64,000 bases of DNA from Propionispora vibrioides (GCF_900110485.1 NZ_FODY01000022.1:1-64000); one strand, 5' to 3'; numbered from the stretch's first letter, positions 15,560 through 24,794 are shown. Program-made: numbers and translations. The notes: generated by a model not told the origin, from the sequence alone.

Positions 15560-17155
15560 ATGAGCAATGCGTTTTTAAAGGGGACACTGGTATTGACCAT
15601 TGGCGGCGCCATTGTCAAGGTGACCGGTGCGCTAAACTGGATGATTTTGTCACGGGTGCTAAGCGCGGAAGGGATTGGAATTTATCAACTGGCGTTTCCT
15701 ATTTATGTACTGGCCTTTACCGTATCGTCGGCCGGCTTCCCGGTAGCCATCTCCATCGTTACGGCGGAAAAGCTGGCTAACAATGATTTTAAAGGGGCCA
15801 AACGGGTATTTACCGTTTCGCTGTCCGTTATGGCCATTACCGGCCTGATTATGAGCCTGCTGATGTACTTTGGCGCCGGCTGGCTGATCGATACACATTT
15901 TGTACGGGACGCCCGGGCCTATCATTCGTTGATCGCCTTGGCGCCGGCCGTGTTTTTTGTGACCCTGCTTTCCAGCTTCCGGGGATATTTCCAGGGCTGG
16001 CAGTTTATGACTCCTACAGCTGTGTCGCAGATCGTGGAACAACTGGTTCGGGTGGTGACGATGATTGCCTTTGCCAGCATGCTGTTGCCGCAGGGCCTGG
16101 AATATGCGGCGGCCGGTGCCACCTTTGGTGCCGCACCTGGCGCCGTGTTCGCCCTGGGAGTGCTGCTGGCCTATTACTGGCAGCTCAAGAAAAGATACCG
16201 GGAAAAGCTGAAGGATCAGGTGGCTTATGCTGTCCAGGAGACTAAACGCAGCATTATCCGGCGGATTGTCAAGCTATCCATTCCGGTGTCACTGGCCCAG
16301 ATGCTGCTGCCGGTGGTGGCTATTTTAGATTTGCTTATTGTGCCGCTGCGCCTGGAGGCGGCCGGATTTTCCGTCGAACGGGCGACCGAGTTATACGGCT
16401 ATCTGACCGGCATGGCGCTGCCGTTGGTCAATATGGCCACTATTCTGACGGCATCCCTTGCGCTAAGCCTGGTGCCGGCCATTTCGGAAGCCGCCGCCCT
16501 GGGTGACCGGCAGATGTCCTATCAGAGAGTGGCAACAGCTATGCGTATTTCCAATTTAATTACCATTCCTGCCTGTATTGGGCTTAGTATTCTGGCGACG
16601 CCGGTGTCGCAGATTTTTTATGGGGCACCGGAGGCGGGGACTACCGTCGCCGTCATGGTTATCGGCATATTTTTTCTGGGTATGCAGCAGGTTTCCACCG
16701 GTATTTTGCAGGGCTTAAGCCATACCAGTATCCCGTTGGTTAATATGGTGATTTCCCTTCTGGTAAAAGTGCTGATTAACTGGATTCTGGTGGCACTTCC
16801 CTGGTGGGGGATTGTCGGTGCCGCCTGGGGAACGGTGGCCGATTATGCGGTGGCTGCCATACTGAATATTTATTTTGTGAAGCGCTATACCGGCTTTAGC
16901 ATTGATCTTGTGGAAACAGGTAAAATGCTGGTTGCCGGTGTCGCCATGGGCGGCGTGATTTACACTGCTTTTGGCCTGCTGTCAGCCGGTGGCGTATTTA
17001 TCGCTACCGCCGTCGCTATTGTGGCTGGCAGTCTGGTATACGGGGTTGTCTTAATCCTGACCGGCGGTCTGGTGGAACAGGATATTCGTATTTTGCCCTA
17101 TATCGGTCAATGGCTGGCCGAGTTTTTGCAAAGACGGAAGTGGCTGAAAAAATAA
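15560..17155 (+). CDS. spoVB: Stage V sporulation protein B (MOP flippase)
   Basis: Polytopic protein of 531 aa, MATE/MurJ-like lipid flippase superfamily, with about 14 helices. The N-terminus FLKGTLVLTIGGAIVKVTGA and the run SAEGIGIYQLAFPIYV are typical of SpoVB, which is needed for spore cortex peptidoglycan synthesis. The downstream spoVD-like gene strengthens the assignment. The 205 bp upstream hold no signal I can name. A strong terminator follows. Confidence 0.88.
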   Translation: MSNAFLKGTLVLTIGGAIVKVTGALNWMILSRVLSAEGIGIYQLAFPIYVLAFTVSSAGFPVAISIVTAEKLANNDFKGAKRVFTVSLSVMAITGLIMSLLMYFGAGWLIDTHFVRDARAYHSLIALAPAVFFVTLLSSFRGYFQGWQFMTPTAVSQIVEQLVRVVTMIAFASMLLPQGLEYAAAGATFGAAPGAVFALGVLLAYYWQLKKRYREKLKDQVAYAVQETKRSIIRRIVKLSIPVSLAQMLLPVVAILDLLIVPLRLEAAGFSVERATELYGYLTGMALPLVNMATILTASLALSLVPAISEAAALGDRQMSYQRVATAMRISNLITIPACIGLSILATPVSQIFYGAPEAGTTVAVMVIGIFFLGMQQVSTGILQGLSHTSIPLVNMVISLLVKVLINWILVALPWWGIVGAAWGTVADYAVAAILNIYFVKRYTGFSIDLVETGKMLVAGVAMGGVIYTAFGLLSAGGVFIATAVAIVAGSLVYGVVLILTGGLVEQDIRILPYIGQWLAEFLQRRKWLKK

Positions 17156-17171
17156 GGCCTTGGAAGAAGGT

Positions 17172-17205
17172 GAAGAGGACGCGCCGCTGCGTCCTCTTCG
17201 TTTTT
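17172..17205 (+). terminator. spoVB terminator
   Basis: Stem GAAGAGGACGC / GCGTCCTCTTC with a short loop and five T. Confidence 0.88.
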
Positions 17206-17313
17206 CCCCTTTGCTTTCGCTGCTGTTTGACGGCACCCGGCAGGTAAAGACAGCCTTCATATAGTATATATAATCATAGTTTGCGAATACTTCCAAGAAA
17301 GGCTTGAAAATAC

Positions 17314-19299
17314 ATGAGCATACGTCAACCGATACAAACCTCGGCGCCGCGGGTGCAGCGCCGAATGGCGATATTGTTTACTCTGCTGCTGCTGGCAGTT
17401 ACCGGTCTGATTGGTCGAATTGCCTGGATTCAGTTTGTCGACGGTAAAAACCTGGCTTTGAAGGTGCAGCACCAACTGGTCGACAATAAGGTGCTGCAAT
17501 CGCCGCGCGGTACGATTTACGACCGCAACGGACGGGAACTGGCACTGAGCTGTCTGACGAAGTCTCTTTACGCCGATCCGGGCATGCTGAAACCGGATAA
17601 GGAGTCGGTTGCTGCTGTTCTGGCGCCGGTATTAGGCATGAATGTGGGTGCCTTGCAGGAAGCGCTGGGGCGGGAGGGCCATTTCGTCTGGTTAAAGCGC
17701 ATGCTGGATGCCGATGTTTCTCAGAAAGTGGCCGAACTGATTGAAAAGAATAATATTAAAGGCTTAGGCTTCATTGAGGAAAGTAAACGCTATTATCCTA
17801 ACGATATGCTGGCAGCCCATGTACTCGGCTTTGTCGGAACCGACGATGTTGGGCTGGAAGGCATGGAACTGGCGCTGGACAATGTCATCAAAGGCAAGCT
17901 GTCGGAAGCGACTATTGAGACGGACAGTCATGGTACTCCCATTTTTAAGTCCATCTTTAATTTTCTGCCCCGCAAGGAAGGCAAAAGTGTTAGGCTGACC
18001 TTGGACAGCACCATTCAATTTATCGTGGAGCAAAGCCTGGATAAGGTAATGAGCGCCACCAAAGCCAACGCGGCTACGGCAATTGTCATGAACCCCCGCA
18101 CCGGGGAAGTGCTGGCCATGGCCAGCCGTCCGGGGTATAACCCTAATTACTTTGGCCAGTACAGCGAAAAGGAATGGAAAAACCGGGCCATTTCAATTAT
18201 TTATGAGCCAGGTTCCACTTTTAAAAGCATTGTTGCCGCCGCGGCCTTGCAGGAAGGGCTCGTAACACCGGAGGAACGGTTTGTCGATACGGGCGTTGTT
18301 GAGGTGTCCGGCCGGCGTATTCGCAACTGGAGTGGTGAAGGCTACGGCAATATTTCGTTTACCGATATAATAAAGCAATCAATCAACACCGGCTTTGTTC
18401 AGGTCGGAATGCGGGTTGGCGCCGTTAAGCTCAATGATTATGTACGGAATTTCGGGTTTGGCAAAACAACCGGCATTGAGCTGGAAGGGGAGGAAAGCGG
18501 TATTTTGTTTGATCCTCATGAGATGAGGGATTCCGATCTGGCGACTATGTCAATCGGGCAGAGTATTGCCGTAACGCCGCTGCAACTTATTACCGCCGTA
18601 TCGGCCATTGCCAATGACGGTGTATTGCTAAAGCCGCATATTGTAAAAGAAATGCTGAATGCTGACGGCAGTGTATTCAGCGCAACCCCGACCGATGTCG
18701 TCCGGCAGGTAATTCGATCCGATACAGCTCATACGCTGGCGGGCCTGATGGAAAAGGTCGTGTCTGAAGGCGGCGGGAAAAATGCGTTCGTTCCCGGCTA
18801 TCGCTTTGCCGGCAAAACGGGTACGGCGGAAAAATTGAATGAAAAGAGCGGCGGCTATGAAGACGGCCATTACATTGCCTCTTTCATAGGCTTTGGTCCG
18901 GTGGACGATCCGCAAATCAGCGTCCTGATTGTCATTGACGATCCTGACGGCATGTATTATGGCGGCGAAATTGCAGCTCCGGTGTTTAGCGAGATCGCTT
19001 CCCAGATTATGCGGTATTTGAATATTCCTCCTTCGACCAATGCACTGCCGACGACCGGTACTGCCGCACCGGCCCAAACACCGCCGCCGGCAGCGCCGGC
19101 TGTGGCGGCGTCAGCGTCAGGGACGGTGACGATGCCTAACTTGTCCGGCAAAACGGTGCGGGAAGCGGCGGAAATCCTGGACAGGCTTGGGTTGGCCATG
19201 CTGCCGGTGGGAAGCGGGGTGGCGGTAAGCCAAAGCATTGCGCCGCAGACGTCGGTCAACGCCGGTAGTGAAATAACCGTAACATTTGGGGCAAGGTGA
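17314..19299 (+). CDS. spoVD: Class B penicillin-binding protein with PASTA domain, SpoVD-like
   Basis: Transpeptidase of 661 aa anchored by one N-terminal helix (about 20-40). PBP dimerisation region with SPRGTIYDRNGRELA, then the catalytic motifs S301-T-F-K304, S356-I-N358 and K501-T-G. A proline/alanine-rich linker leads to one PASTA domain (about 604-661) containing MPNLSGKTVREAAEIL. SpoVD (cortex) and division PBP2b/FtsI share this layout; a single PASTA domain and the neighbouring spoVB favour SpoVD. The stop overlaps the PolX-like start, so both are probably co-transcribed. Confidence 0.87.
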   Translation: MSIRQPIQTSAPRVQRRMAILFTLLLLAVTGLIGRIAWIQFVDGKNLALKVQHQLVDNKVLQSPRGTIYDRNGRELALSCLTKSLYADPGMLKPDKESVAAVLAPVLGMNVGALQEALGREGHFVWLKRMLDADVSQKVAELIEKNNIKGLGFIEESKRYYPNDMLAAHVLGFVGTDDVGLEGMELALDNVIKGKLSEATIETDSHGTPIFKSIFNFLPRKEGKSVRLTLDSTIQFIVEQSLDKVMSATKANAATAIVMNPRTGEVLAMASRPGYNPNYFGQYSEKEWKNRAISIIYEPGSTFKSIVAAAALQEGLVTPEERFVDTGVVEVSGRRIRNWSGEGYGNISFTDIIKQSINTGFVQVGMRVGAVKLNDYVRNFGFGKTTGIELEGEESGILFDPHEMRDSDLATMSIGQSIAVTPLQLITAVSAIANDGVLLKPHIVKEMLNADGSVFSATPTDVVRQVIRSDTAHTLAGLMEKVVSEGGGKNAFVPGYRFAGKTGTAEKLNEKSGGYEDGHYIASFIGFGPVDDPQISVLIVIDDPDGMYYGGEIAAPVFSEIASQIMRYLNIPPSTNALPTTGTAAPAQTPPPAAPAVAASASGTVTMPNLSGKTVREAAEILDRLGLAMLPVGSGVAVSQSIAPQTSVNAGSEITVTFGAR

Positions 19300-21029
19300 T
19301 GGCGATGGACAGACAGGAACTGGCGGAACTGCTGGCAAGTATGGCGCTGCTGCTCGAACTTGCCGGAGAAAATACTTTTAAAATACGGGCCTATCAGGGT
19401 GCCTCCCGGACAATTGGCAAGTTAACGGAGGATTTGGATGAATTGTACCGGAGCGGCAAGCTGGAAACAATCAAAGGGATTGGCCGGGCTATTGCCCGGC
19501 ATATTGCGGAATATGCCGAAACCGGCACGATTGAAGAATATCGGCAGCTTAAATCGACAGTGGCGCCGTCCTTGCTGGAATTGGTCAAAATTCCGGGACT
19601 GGGACCGAAAAAGGCAATGGCCGTTCACGCGGCTCTCGGCGTCAACTCCATCGGCGAGCTGGAATATGCCTGCCGGGAAAACCGGCTGATCGCCCTGAAC
19701 GGATTTGGCGAGAAAACACAGCAGGCCGTACTGCGGGGGATTGAATATATGAAAAAATTCCAGGGAAGTTTATTGCTGGCTGAGGCGTGGCCTTTGGCAG
19801 AACGCGTAGCCGCTTATTTGCTGGAGCAGGACGGCCTGACGGCCGCTCAGGTAGCCGGGGAGGTCCGGCGGCGTTGCCCAACCGTACGGGAAATCGTCGT
19901 TGTAGTACAGGCCGATGCGGCCGGATTAGCCGCGCTGGAGGGAATTTTGACCGCCATGCCCGGTGTAGAACAGGTAACAAGCCCGGAAACAGGCTGTTTT
20001 GCAGCTACTTTATCGGTTGGAATTTCACTGCTTATCCGGGTAGCGGCGGTGGCGGAGTTTCCGACGGCTTTATGCCTTTTTACCGGCAATGAGCGGCATG
20101 TGGCGGAACTTATCCGCCTGGCTGGTGAACAGGGGTGGACCTTGGCCGGTGGCCGGCTGGTGACTGCTGACGGGAAGGCGGTGCCGGTGGCGGCTGAGGC
20201 GGATGTATACCGAAAGCTGGGGCTGGATTATCCGGAGCCGGAGCTGAGAGAAGGCCAGGATGAAATTGCGCTGGCTGCGCGGCAGCGCTTGCCGGTGTTA
20301 GTACAGCCTGGCGATCTGCGTGGCGCCTTTCATATGCATACCACCTATTCGGACGGTACGGCCAGCTTGGCCGCTATGGGCGAGGCTGCGGCGACACGCG
20401 GCTGGTCTTATATAGGAATAACCGACCATAGCCGGACGGCCGTGTATGCCGGTGGCCTTTCGCTGGGGCAGATACAGGCACAGCGGCAGGAAATCGAGCG
20501 GCTTAATGCCAACCGGCCGGACTGCCTGATTCTGGCGGGAATTGAAAGCGATATTTTGCCGGACGGTTCGCTGGATTATCCGGACGATATACTGGCTCAG
20601 TTTGATTTTGTTATTGCTTCGGTGCATTCGGCGTTTCGTCAAAGCGCGGCGGAGAAAACCAAGCGGTTGAAAAAGGCTATGCAAAATCGCTATGTCACCA
20701 TGCTGGGGCATCCTACCGGACGCATCCTGCTGGCCCGCGAGGAGTATCCCTTGGATATGCCGGAGATCATTCAGACAGCGGCGGATACAGGGACTATCAT
20801 TGAAATTAATGCCAGCCCCTACCGGTTGGATTTAGACTGGACCTGGTGCCGGGTGGCCAGGGAAAAAGGAGTTCTTTTGTCGGTAAATCCCGATGCCCAT
20901 GGTGTGGCCGAGCTGGATTCTGTTGTTTACGGTGTGGCGGTTGCCCGTAAGGGAGGGCTAACGGCGGCCAATCTCTTAAATACCAGAGAACGGCCGGAAA
21001 TGCTTACGCTGCTAAAGCGCAAAAGATAA
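19299..21029 (+). CDS. PolX-like protein: helix-hairpin-helix, degenerate polymerase palm, intact PHP domain
   Basis: About 576 aa. N-terminal PolX 8-kDa-like domain with two HhH motifs (IKGIGRAIARHI, IPGLGPKKAMAV). The palm region, near residue 185, reads GEVRRRCPTVREIVVVV where active PolX has GSxRR...GDIDxxV: both metal-binding Asp are missing, and the third Asp strand is also lost. The C-terminal PHP domain (from about 345) keeps its metal ligands: HMHTTYSDG, GITDHS, GIESDI, ASVHSAF, GHPTGR, NPDAHG. It likely retains 3'-5' exonuclease or phosphoesterase activity but not polymerase activity (inference). The start could be ATG 19299 or 19305; both overlap the spoVD end. Confidence 0.85.
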   Translation: MAMDRQELAELLASMALLLELAGENTFKIRAYQGASRTIGKLTEDLDELYRSGKLETIKGIGRAIARHIAEYAETGTIEEYRQLKSTVAPSLLELVKIPGLGPKKAMAVHAALGVNSIGELEYACRENRLIALNGFGEKTQQAVLRGIEYMKKFQGSLLLAEAWPLAERVAAYLLEQDGLTAAQVAGEVRRRCPTVREIVVVVQADAAGLAALEGILTAMPGVEQVTSPETGCFAATLSVGISLLIRVAAVAEFPTALCLFTGNERHVAELIRLAGEQGWTLAGGRLVTADGKAVPVAAEADVYRKLGLDYPEPELREGQDEIALAARQRLPVLVQPGDLRGAFHMHTTYSDGTASLAAMGEAAATRGWSYIGITDHSRTAVYAGGLSLGQIQAQRQEIERLNANRPDCLILAGIESDILPDGSLDYPDDILAQFDFVIASVHSAFRQSAAEKTKRLKKAMQNRYVTMLGHPTGRILLAREEYPLDMPEIIQTAADTGTIIEINASPYRLDLDWTWCRVAREKGVLLSVNPDAHGVAELDSVVYGVAVARKGGLTAANLLNTRERPEMLTLLKRKR

Positions 21030-21108
21030 GGGCCCGGCTTACCGGTGACCTTGTTTTTTTGATCATATAAATAGCCGGCAAAATAGTAAGCCGGCCGGAA
21101 AATCATAA

Positions 21109-21131
21109 CAAGGCGGTTATTAGCCGCCTTG
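21109..21131. terminator. Bidirectional terminator between convergent genes
   Basis: CAAGGCGG / CCGCCTTG with a seven-base loop, between the PolX-like gene (plus) and the SASP gene (minus). T-rich flanks on both sides are modest. Confidence 0.65.
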
Positions 21132-21148
21132 TTTGTATGGGGAGAGGA

Positions 21149-21412
21149 TTAAGACTTGTTGTTCGCGTCGTACTGAGCAGTCAGCGTACCGCTGGTGCTG
21201 CCAGTGCTGCCACCGCCCATGCCGGATTCATATTGTTCGATCATCTTGCGGACCATATGTCCGCCTACACGACCGCAGTCGGCAGAGGTCATGGTCGACC
21301 AGCCCTGCGAGCGGACGCGGTCGGCGATGCCCAGTTCAGAAGCTATTTCCAGCTTCATGCGATCTAAAGCGTTTTCCGCAGCGGCGTTTACAGGTTTGTT
21401 GCTTCTTGACAT
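21149..21412 (-). CDS. Small acid-soluble spore protein, alpha/beta type
   Basis: DNA-binding spore protein of 87 aa that coats and protects spore DNA. Both family signatures are present: MKLEIASELGI (the germination-protease cleavage region) and the GRVGGHMVRKMIE segment. The C-terminus is a Gly/Ser/Thr-rich tail (GMGGGSTGSTSG). Strong ribosome site AAGGAGGTGA before ATG 21412. Made in the forespore; a sigma-G-like promoter lies upstream. Confidence 0.95.
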   Translation of the reverse strand: MSRSNKPVNAAAENALDRMKLEIASELGIADRVRSQGWSTMTSADCGRVGGHMVRKMIEQYESGMGGGSTGSTSGTLTAQYDANNKS

Positions 21413-21444
21413 TGATAATCACCTCCTTGATTTCGTAGTAAGGT

Positions 21445-21474
21445 TATTATCAACCAAAATGAGCAGCCTTATGC
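21445..21474 (-). promoter_or_regulatory. Possible sigma-G promoter of the SASP gene
   Basis: Minus strand: GCATA (21470-21474), 18 bp, GATAATA (21445-21451), near the sigma-G pattern. The position, 33 bp before the ATG, is suitable. Assigned by pattern and gene type only. Confidence 0.4.
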
Positions 21475-21629
21475 CGCAAGTCGGGCGTTAAATAGTGCCA
21501 GTACTGGTAATAACTCCGGCTGTTTTTGTTATATTACCGGGCCGGATTAAGTCTGATTCGTGGTACTTGCCGAACTTTTTCGCCCTTTTGGCCGTCGAAA
21601 AACAAAGGGGTATTGGACAAAATTTGCTA

Positions 21630-21658
21630 TTGAACAGTGCCAAGGCACAAGTTATAAT
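21630..21658 (+). promoter_or_regulatory. Sigma-A promoter of the spo0E-alr unit, palindrome in spacer
   Basis: TTGAAC (21630-21635), exactly 17 bp, TATAAT (21653-21658). The spacer holds the 12-bp palindrome GTGCCAAGGCAC (21637-21648), placed where a repressor would block RNA polymerase. Transcription from about 21665 gives a leader of roughly 180 nt before the Spo0E-like gene. The rest of 21475-21629 shows nothing I can name. Confidence 0.65.
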
Positions 21659-21845
21659 GAGGTATATTATGGAAGTAAAGGCAGCAGATTCTATATTAGA
21701 GAAAAAAATCAATTGCTGTCTGCCATTCCCGGCAGGGGAATTGGAGAAAAAGCGTACTCGGAGAAGCGCGGGTGACGTCAAACTGTCTTAGGGGGAGATA
21801 CCGGAGGGTAGGACAGAAGCAAAGCAGGGGGAAAGGAAGAAATGA

Positions 21846-22037
21846 ATGTTTGACCTGACAAAACAGCAGCAATTAATCGAGAAGGAGCGTTCCAGGCTGC
21901 ATGAGCTGGTAATTGCCAAGCGGGGCAATTTGGCAGACCCGGAAGTAAATGAATTAAGCGCCCATTTGGATAGGTTGATTGTAGCGTACGAACGGAGTAA
22001 AATGGAAAAGAACAAAAGGCGGCAGTTTCAGCTATGA
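21846..22037 (+). CDS. Spo0E-like aspartyl-phosphate phosphatase
   Basis: Protein of 63 aa, Spo0E family. These two-helix proteins dephosphorylate Spo0A~P and so hold back sporulation. The signature appears as VNELSAHLDRLIVAYER, matching the family pattern SxxLDxLIxxY. Length is typical. RBS AAAGGAAG lies just before the ATG. The alanine racemase gene begins 32 bp later, probably in the same transcript. Confidence 0.8.
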   Translation: MFDLTKQQQLIEKERSRLHELVIAKRGNLADPEVNELSAHLDRLIVAYERSKMEKNKRRQFQL

Positions 22038-22069
22038 CGAACTGAGGTTGCGCCGGAGGAGGGATTCGT

Positions 22070-23182
22070 ATGCTGACTCGGCCGGTATGGGCTGAAATCA
22101 ATATGGCGGCTATTGAGCACAATATCAGAAATATAAAGGCATTATTACAGCCTAAGACTAAATTTTGTGCCGTGGTAAAAGCCGATGGCTATGGCCACGG
22201 CGCGGTGGAAGTGGCCAGGCTGGCCCTGAAGGAAGGGGCCGATTATCTAGCGGTAGCACTTTTGAGTGAGGCTATTGAATTGCGTCAGGCCGGCGTGACG
22301 GCGCCGCTCTTAATTTTGGGTTATACGCCGCCGGAGCAGGCGCAGTTGCTCGTCGCTTATCAGATTACCCAGACAGTCTATAGTGAGGATATGGTCAGGG
22401 CTTTGTCGCGGGCAGCCACACACAGCGGCAAGCTGGCCAAGGTCCATATAAAAATAGATACAGGTATGGGGCGCATCGGCATCCGGCCGGAGGAAGCGGT
22501 GGTTTTTGCCCGGTTTGTCAGGGACTGTCCGGGACTCGAGCTGGAAGGGGTATTTTCACATTTAGCGGCAGCCGACAGCCAGGATAAGAGCTATGCTTAC
22601 CGCCAGTATGCACTGTTTACGGCGGCGCTCCGGATGATTGAGGAGGCCGGCATTGCGGTGCCGCTCCGGCATATAGCCAATAGTGCCGCTATTTTAGACC
22701 TGCCGGACATGCAACTGGATATGGTCCGGCCCGGCATTATTTTGTACGGCCTGTTGCCTTCGGCGGAAGTACAGCCTTCTTTTTTGCTTGAACCGGCGAT
22801 GAAGCTGAAGGCGCGAATCAGTCATATCAAGGAAGTACCGGCCGGTACGGCTATCAGCTATGGCTGTACCTTTGTGACGGACAAGCCCAGTGTGATTGCC
22901 ACTTTGCCTGTAGGCTATGCCGACGGTTGGAGCCGTCTGATGGCCGGTAAGGCCAGCTTGTTGGTAAGGGGCCGGCGGGCCCCATTGGTCGGCCGTGTAT
23001 GTATGGACCAGTGCATGATTGATGTTACCCATATTCCGGAAGCCGGCGGCGGCGATGAGGTGCTGCTGTTTGGCGGGGCGGAACTGCCGGCCGACGAAGT
23101 GGCCCGCCATATGGGGACGATTAATTATGAAGTGGTTTGTATGGTCAGCAAACGAGTCCCTAGAATCTACATTCGGGCCTAG
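22070..23182 (+). CDS. alr: Alanine racemase
   Basis: PLP-dependent enzyme of 370 aa interconverting L- and D-alanine for peptidoglycan. Schiff-base lysine K37 in VVKADGYGHGA; catalytic Y264 in AISYGCTF; substrate loop GRVCMDQCMIDVT; dimer and PLP region MVRPGIILYG. Normal length. RBS GGAGGAGG precedes ATG 22070. The TAG stop is formed at the very start of a family B repeat. In a spore former the enzyme may also limit germination by L-alanine. Confidence 0.96.
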   Translation: MLTRPVWAEINMAAIEHNIRNIKALLQPKTKFCAVVKADGYGHGAVEVARLALKEGADYLAVALLSEAIELRQAGVTAPLLILGYTPPEQAQLLVAYQITQTVYSEDMVRALSRAATHSGKLAKVHIKIDTGMGRIGIRPEEAVVFARFVRDCPGLELEGVFSHLAAADSQDKSYAYRQYALFTAALRMIEEAGIAVPLRHIANSAAILDLPDMQLDMVRPGIILYGLLPSAEVQPSFLLEPAMKLKARISHIKEVPAGTAISYGCTFVTDKPSVIATLPVGYADGWSRLMAGKASLLVRGRRAPLVGRVCMDQCMIDVTHIPEAGGGDEVLLFGGAELPADEVARHMGTINYEVVCMVSKRVPRIYIRA

Positions 23183-23341
23183 TGTCTCATCCGGCAGAAA
23201 TCTGCAGCAGGCCACCGGCCTTTTTGCCGTCAGTCTTCGTTGTCGTCGACTTGCATATAACCGATATGCGCGTCTCCTCCGTCTTGCCTGACGGCAAAAA
23301 TTCTCGGTGCCATCTACATCTTTCCGCCGGATGAGACACTA
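23180..23341 (+). repeat. Family B foldback repeat, copy 1
   Basis: Perfect 15-bp terminal inverted repeats AGTGTCTCATCCGGC / GCCGGATGAGACACT, flanked by TA on both sides; the left TA is part of the alr stop codon. An inner stem pairs TTTTTGCCGTCAG with CTGACGGCAAAAA, and a core hairpin carries GCATATAACCGATATGC. No ORF. The same core with other ends recurs at 29456, 30770, 44357 and 48332. Confidence 0.85.
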
Positions 23342-23409
23342 AATGGAAACATAAGTTTCCAAAGGAAACGAATCATACCTGATATGGAATTAAAAGTAAC
23401 CAAAATAGT

Positions 23410-23447
23410 GAAACTCATCAAGCTTTTGGCTGGTGAGTTTCTTTTTT
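23410..23447 (+). terminator. Terminator between alr and ald
   Basis: GAAACTCA / TGAGTTTC, then six T. It lies downstream of the family B repeat. Confidence 0.8.
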
Positions 23448-23582
23448 GTCCATGAAATAGATGCTATTAGTAAGGGTGATAAAAAATATTTTATTTTTTT
23501 ATTGTTTTTATAAAGTTGGCATGGATCATGCATAATATAAGAACGTTCCATTACTTTGTACATTCAGTTGGGGGAGATAGCA

Positions 23583-24701
23583 ATGATTATTGGTGTGGTA
23601 AAAGAAATCAAAAATAATGAAAATCGAGTCGGTCTGACGCCGGCGGGAACTGAGGCGCTCTGTAAGGCGGGGCATGTTGTACTTGTGGAAAAATCGGCCG
23701 GTGTAGGCAGTGGTTTTTCCGACGAAAGTTACCAAAAAGCCGGTGGCACCATTCTGGCCGACAAAAAGGAACTGTTTGATAAAGCGGAAATGATCATTAA
23801 AGTAAAAGAGCCGCAACCGTCGGAATACGACTTGTTCCATGCGGGCCAAATTCTCTTTACCTACCTGCATTTGGCGCCAGAACCGGAATTGACCAAAGCG
23901 TTGCTGGATAAAAAGGTAGTGGGGATCGCTTATGAAACGATTGTAGGCCACAATAATTCCTTACCCCTCTTGTCTCCCATGAGTGAGATTGCCGGCCGTA
24001 TGGCCGTGCAAATCGGCGCTCAGTTTCTCGAAAAGCCGAACTCCGGCAAGGGTGTCCTGCTAGGCGGTGTTCCCGGTGTAGAATCAGCTCAAGTGGTCAT
24101 TATCGGCGGTGGTATCGTCGGCACTAATGCCGCTAAGATTGCGGCAGGTATGGGAGCCCGCGTAACCGTAATAGACCGTTCGGTGGAGCGGCTGGGTTAT
24201 TTGGACGACATTTTTGGCGGACGGATTGTTACGGTCATGTCCAACAGTTATAATATCGCCCACTGGGTGCAAAAAGCCGATCTCTTGATCGGTGCCGTAT
24301 TGCTGCCTGGGGCGAAGACACCGAAACTGGTGACGGAGGCCATGGTAAAATCGATGGAACCGGGTTCGGTTATTGTCGATGTGGCTATTGACCAAGGTGG
24401 CTCGGTGGAAACGATTGACCGCGTTACGACGCATAGTGAACCGACCTATACAAAATATGGCGTAGTCCATTATTCGGTGGCCAACATGCCGGGAGCGGTT
24501 GCCCGTACCTCGACGCTGGCATTGACCAATTCCACCTTGAATTACGCTTTGCAGATCGCCAACAAAGGCTATGTTCAGGCTGTCAAGGATGATGCCGGGC
24601 TGGCTAAGGGCGTTAACGTGATTGACGGCAAGTTGACCTATCAGGCTGTGGCTGAGGCACTGCAACTGCCTTACACACCGCTAAATGACGTATTGAAATA
24701 A
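23583..24701 (+). CDS. ald: Alanine dehydrogenase
   Basis: NAD-dependent enzyme of 372 aa that deaminates L-alanine to pyruvate and ammonia. Start motif [20 protein letters not shown], substrate residues in [12 protein letters not shown] (Lys) and [11 protein letters not shown] (His), Rossmann loop [18 protein letters not shown], and C-terminal [18 protein letters not shown] 23583 follows GGGGGAGA. The A+T-rich upstream DNA has no clear promoter; GCATG-GAT-CATGC at about 23519 is a small inverted repeat. Its own terminator follows. Confidence 0.96.
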   Translation: MIIGVVKEIKNNENRVGLTPAGTEALCKAGHVVLVEKSAGVGSGFSDESYQKAGGTILADKKELFDKAEMIIKVKEPQPSEYDLFHAGQILFTYLHLAPEPELTKALLDKKVVGIAYETIVGHNNSLPLLSPMSEIAGRMAVQIGAQFLEKPNSGKGVLLGGVPGVESAQVVIIGGGIVGTNAAKIAAGMGARVTVIDRSVERLGYLDDIFGGRIVTVMSNSYNIAHWVQKADLLIGAVLLPGAKTPKLVTEAMVKSMEPGSVIVDVAIDQGGSVETIDRVTTHSEPTYTKYGVVHYSVANMPGAVARTSTLALTNSTLNYALQIANKGYVQAVKDDAGLAKGVNVIDGKLTYQAVAEALQLPYTPLNDVLK

Positions 24702-24716
24702 TTGTAAATACCGGAA

Positions 24717-24790
24717 GAACTCTCCCCATTGCCAGTGGGGCAGACCGCTTGTAGCGCGGGCTGCCTGCCGGTGGTGGGGAGTTTTTTTTC
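24717..24790 (+). terminator. ald terminator, long branched hairpin
   Basis: Outer arms CTCCCCA / TGGGGAG close an inner imperfect stem GGCAGACCGC / GCGCGGGCTGCC, followed by eight T. Confidence 0.8.
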
Positions 24791-24794
24791 ATTG

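Noticed and set aside
21495-21791. Plus-strand ORF of 98 aa, and overlapping frames in the same place
   Set aside because: A good sigma-A promoter lies in the middle, no ribosome site precedes the start, and the composition is unlike coding DNA of the neighbours. A 40-aa frame from ATG 21669 would be nearly leaderless and was also dropped.
24717-24790. Possible riboswitch after ald
   Set aside because: It lies downstream of the gene and ends in a T run; a branched terminator explains it.
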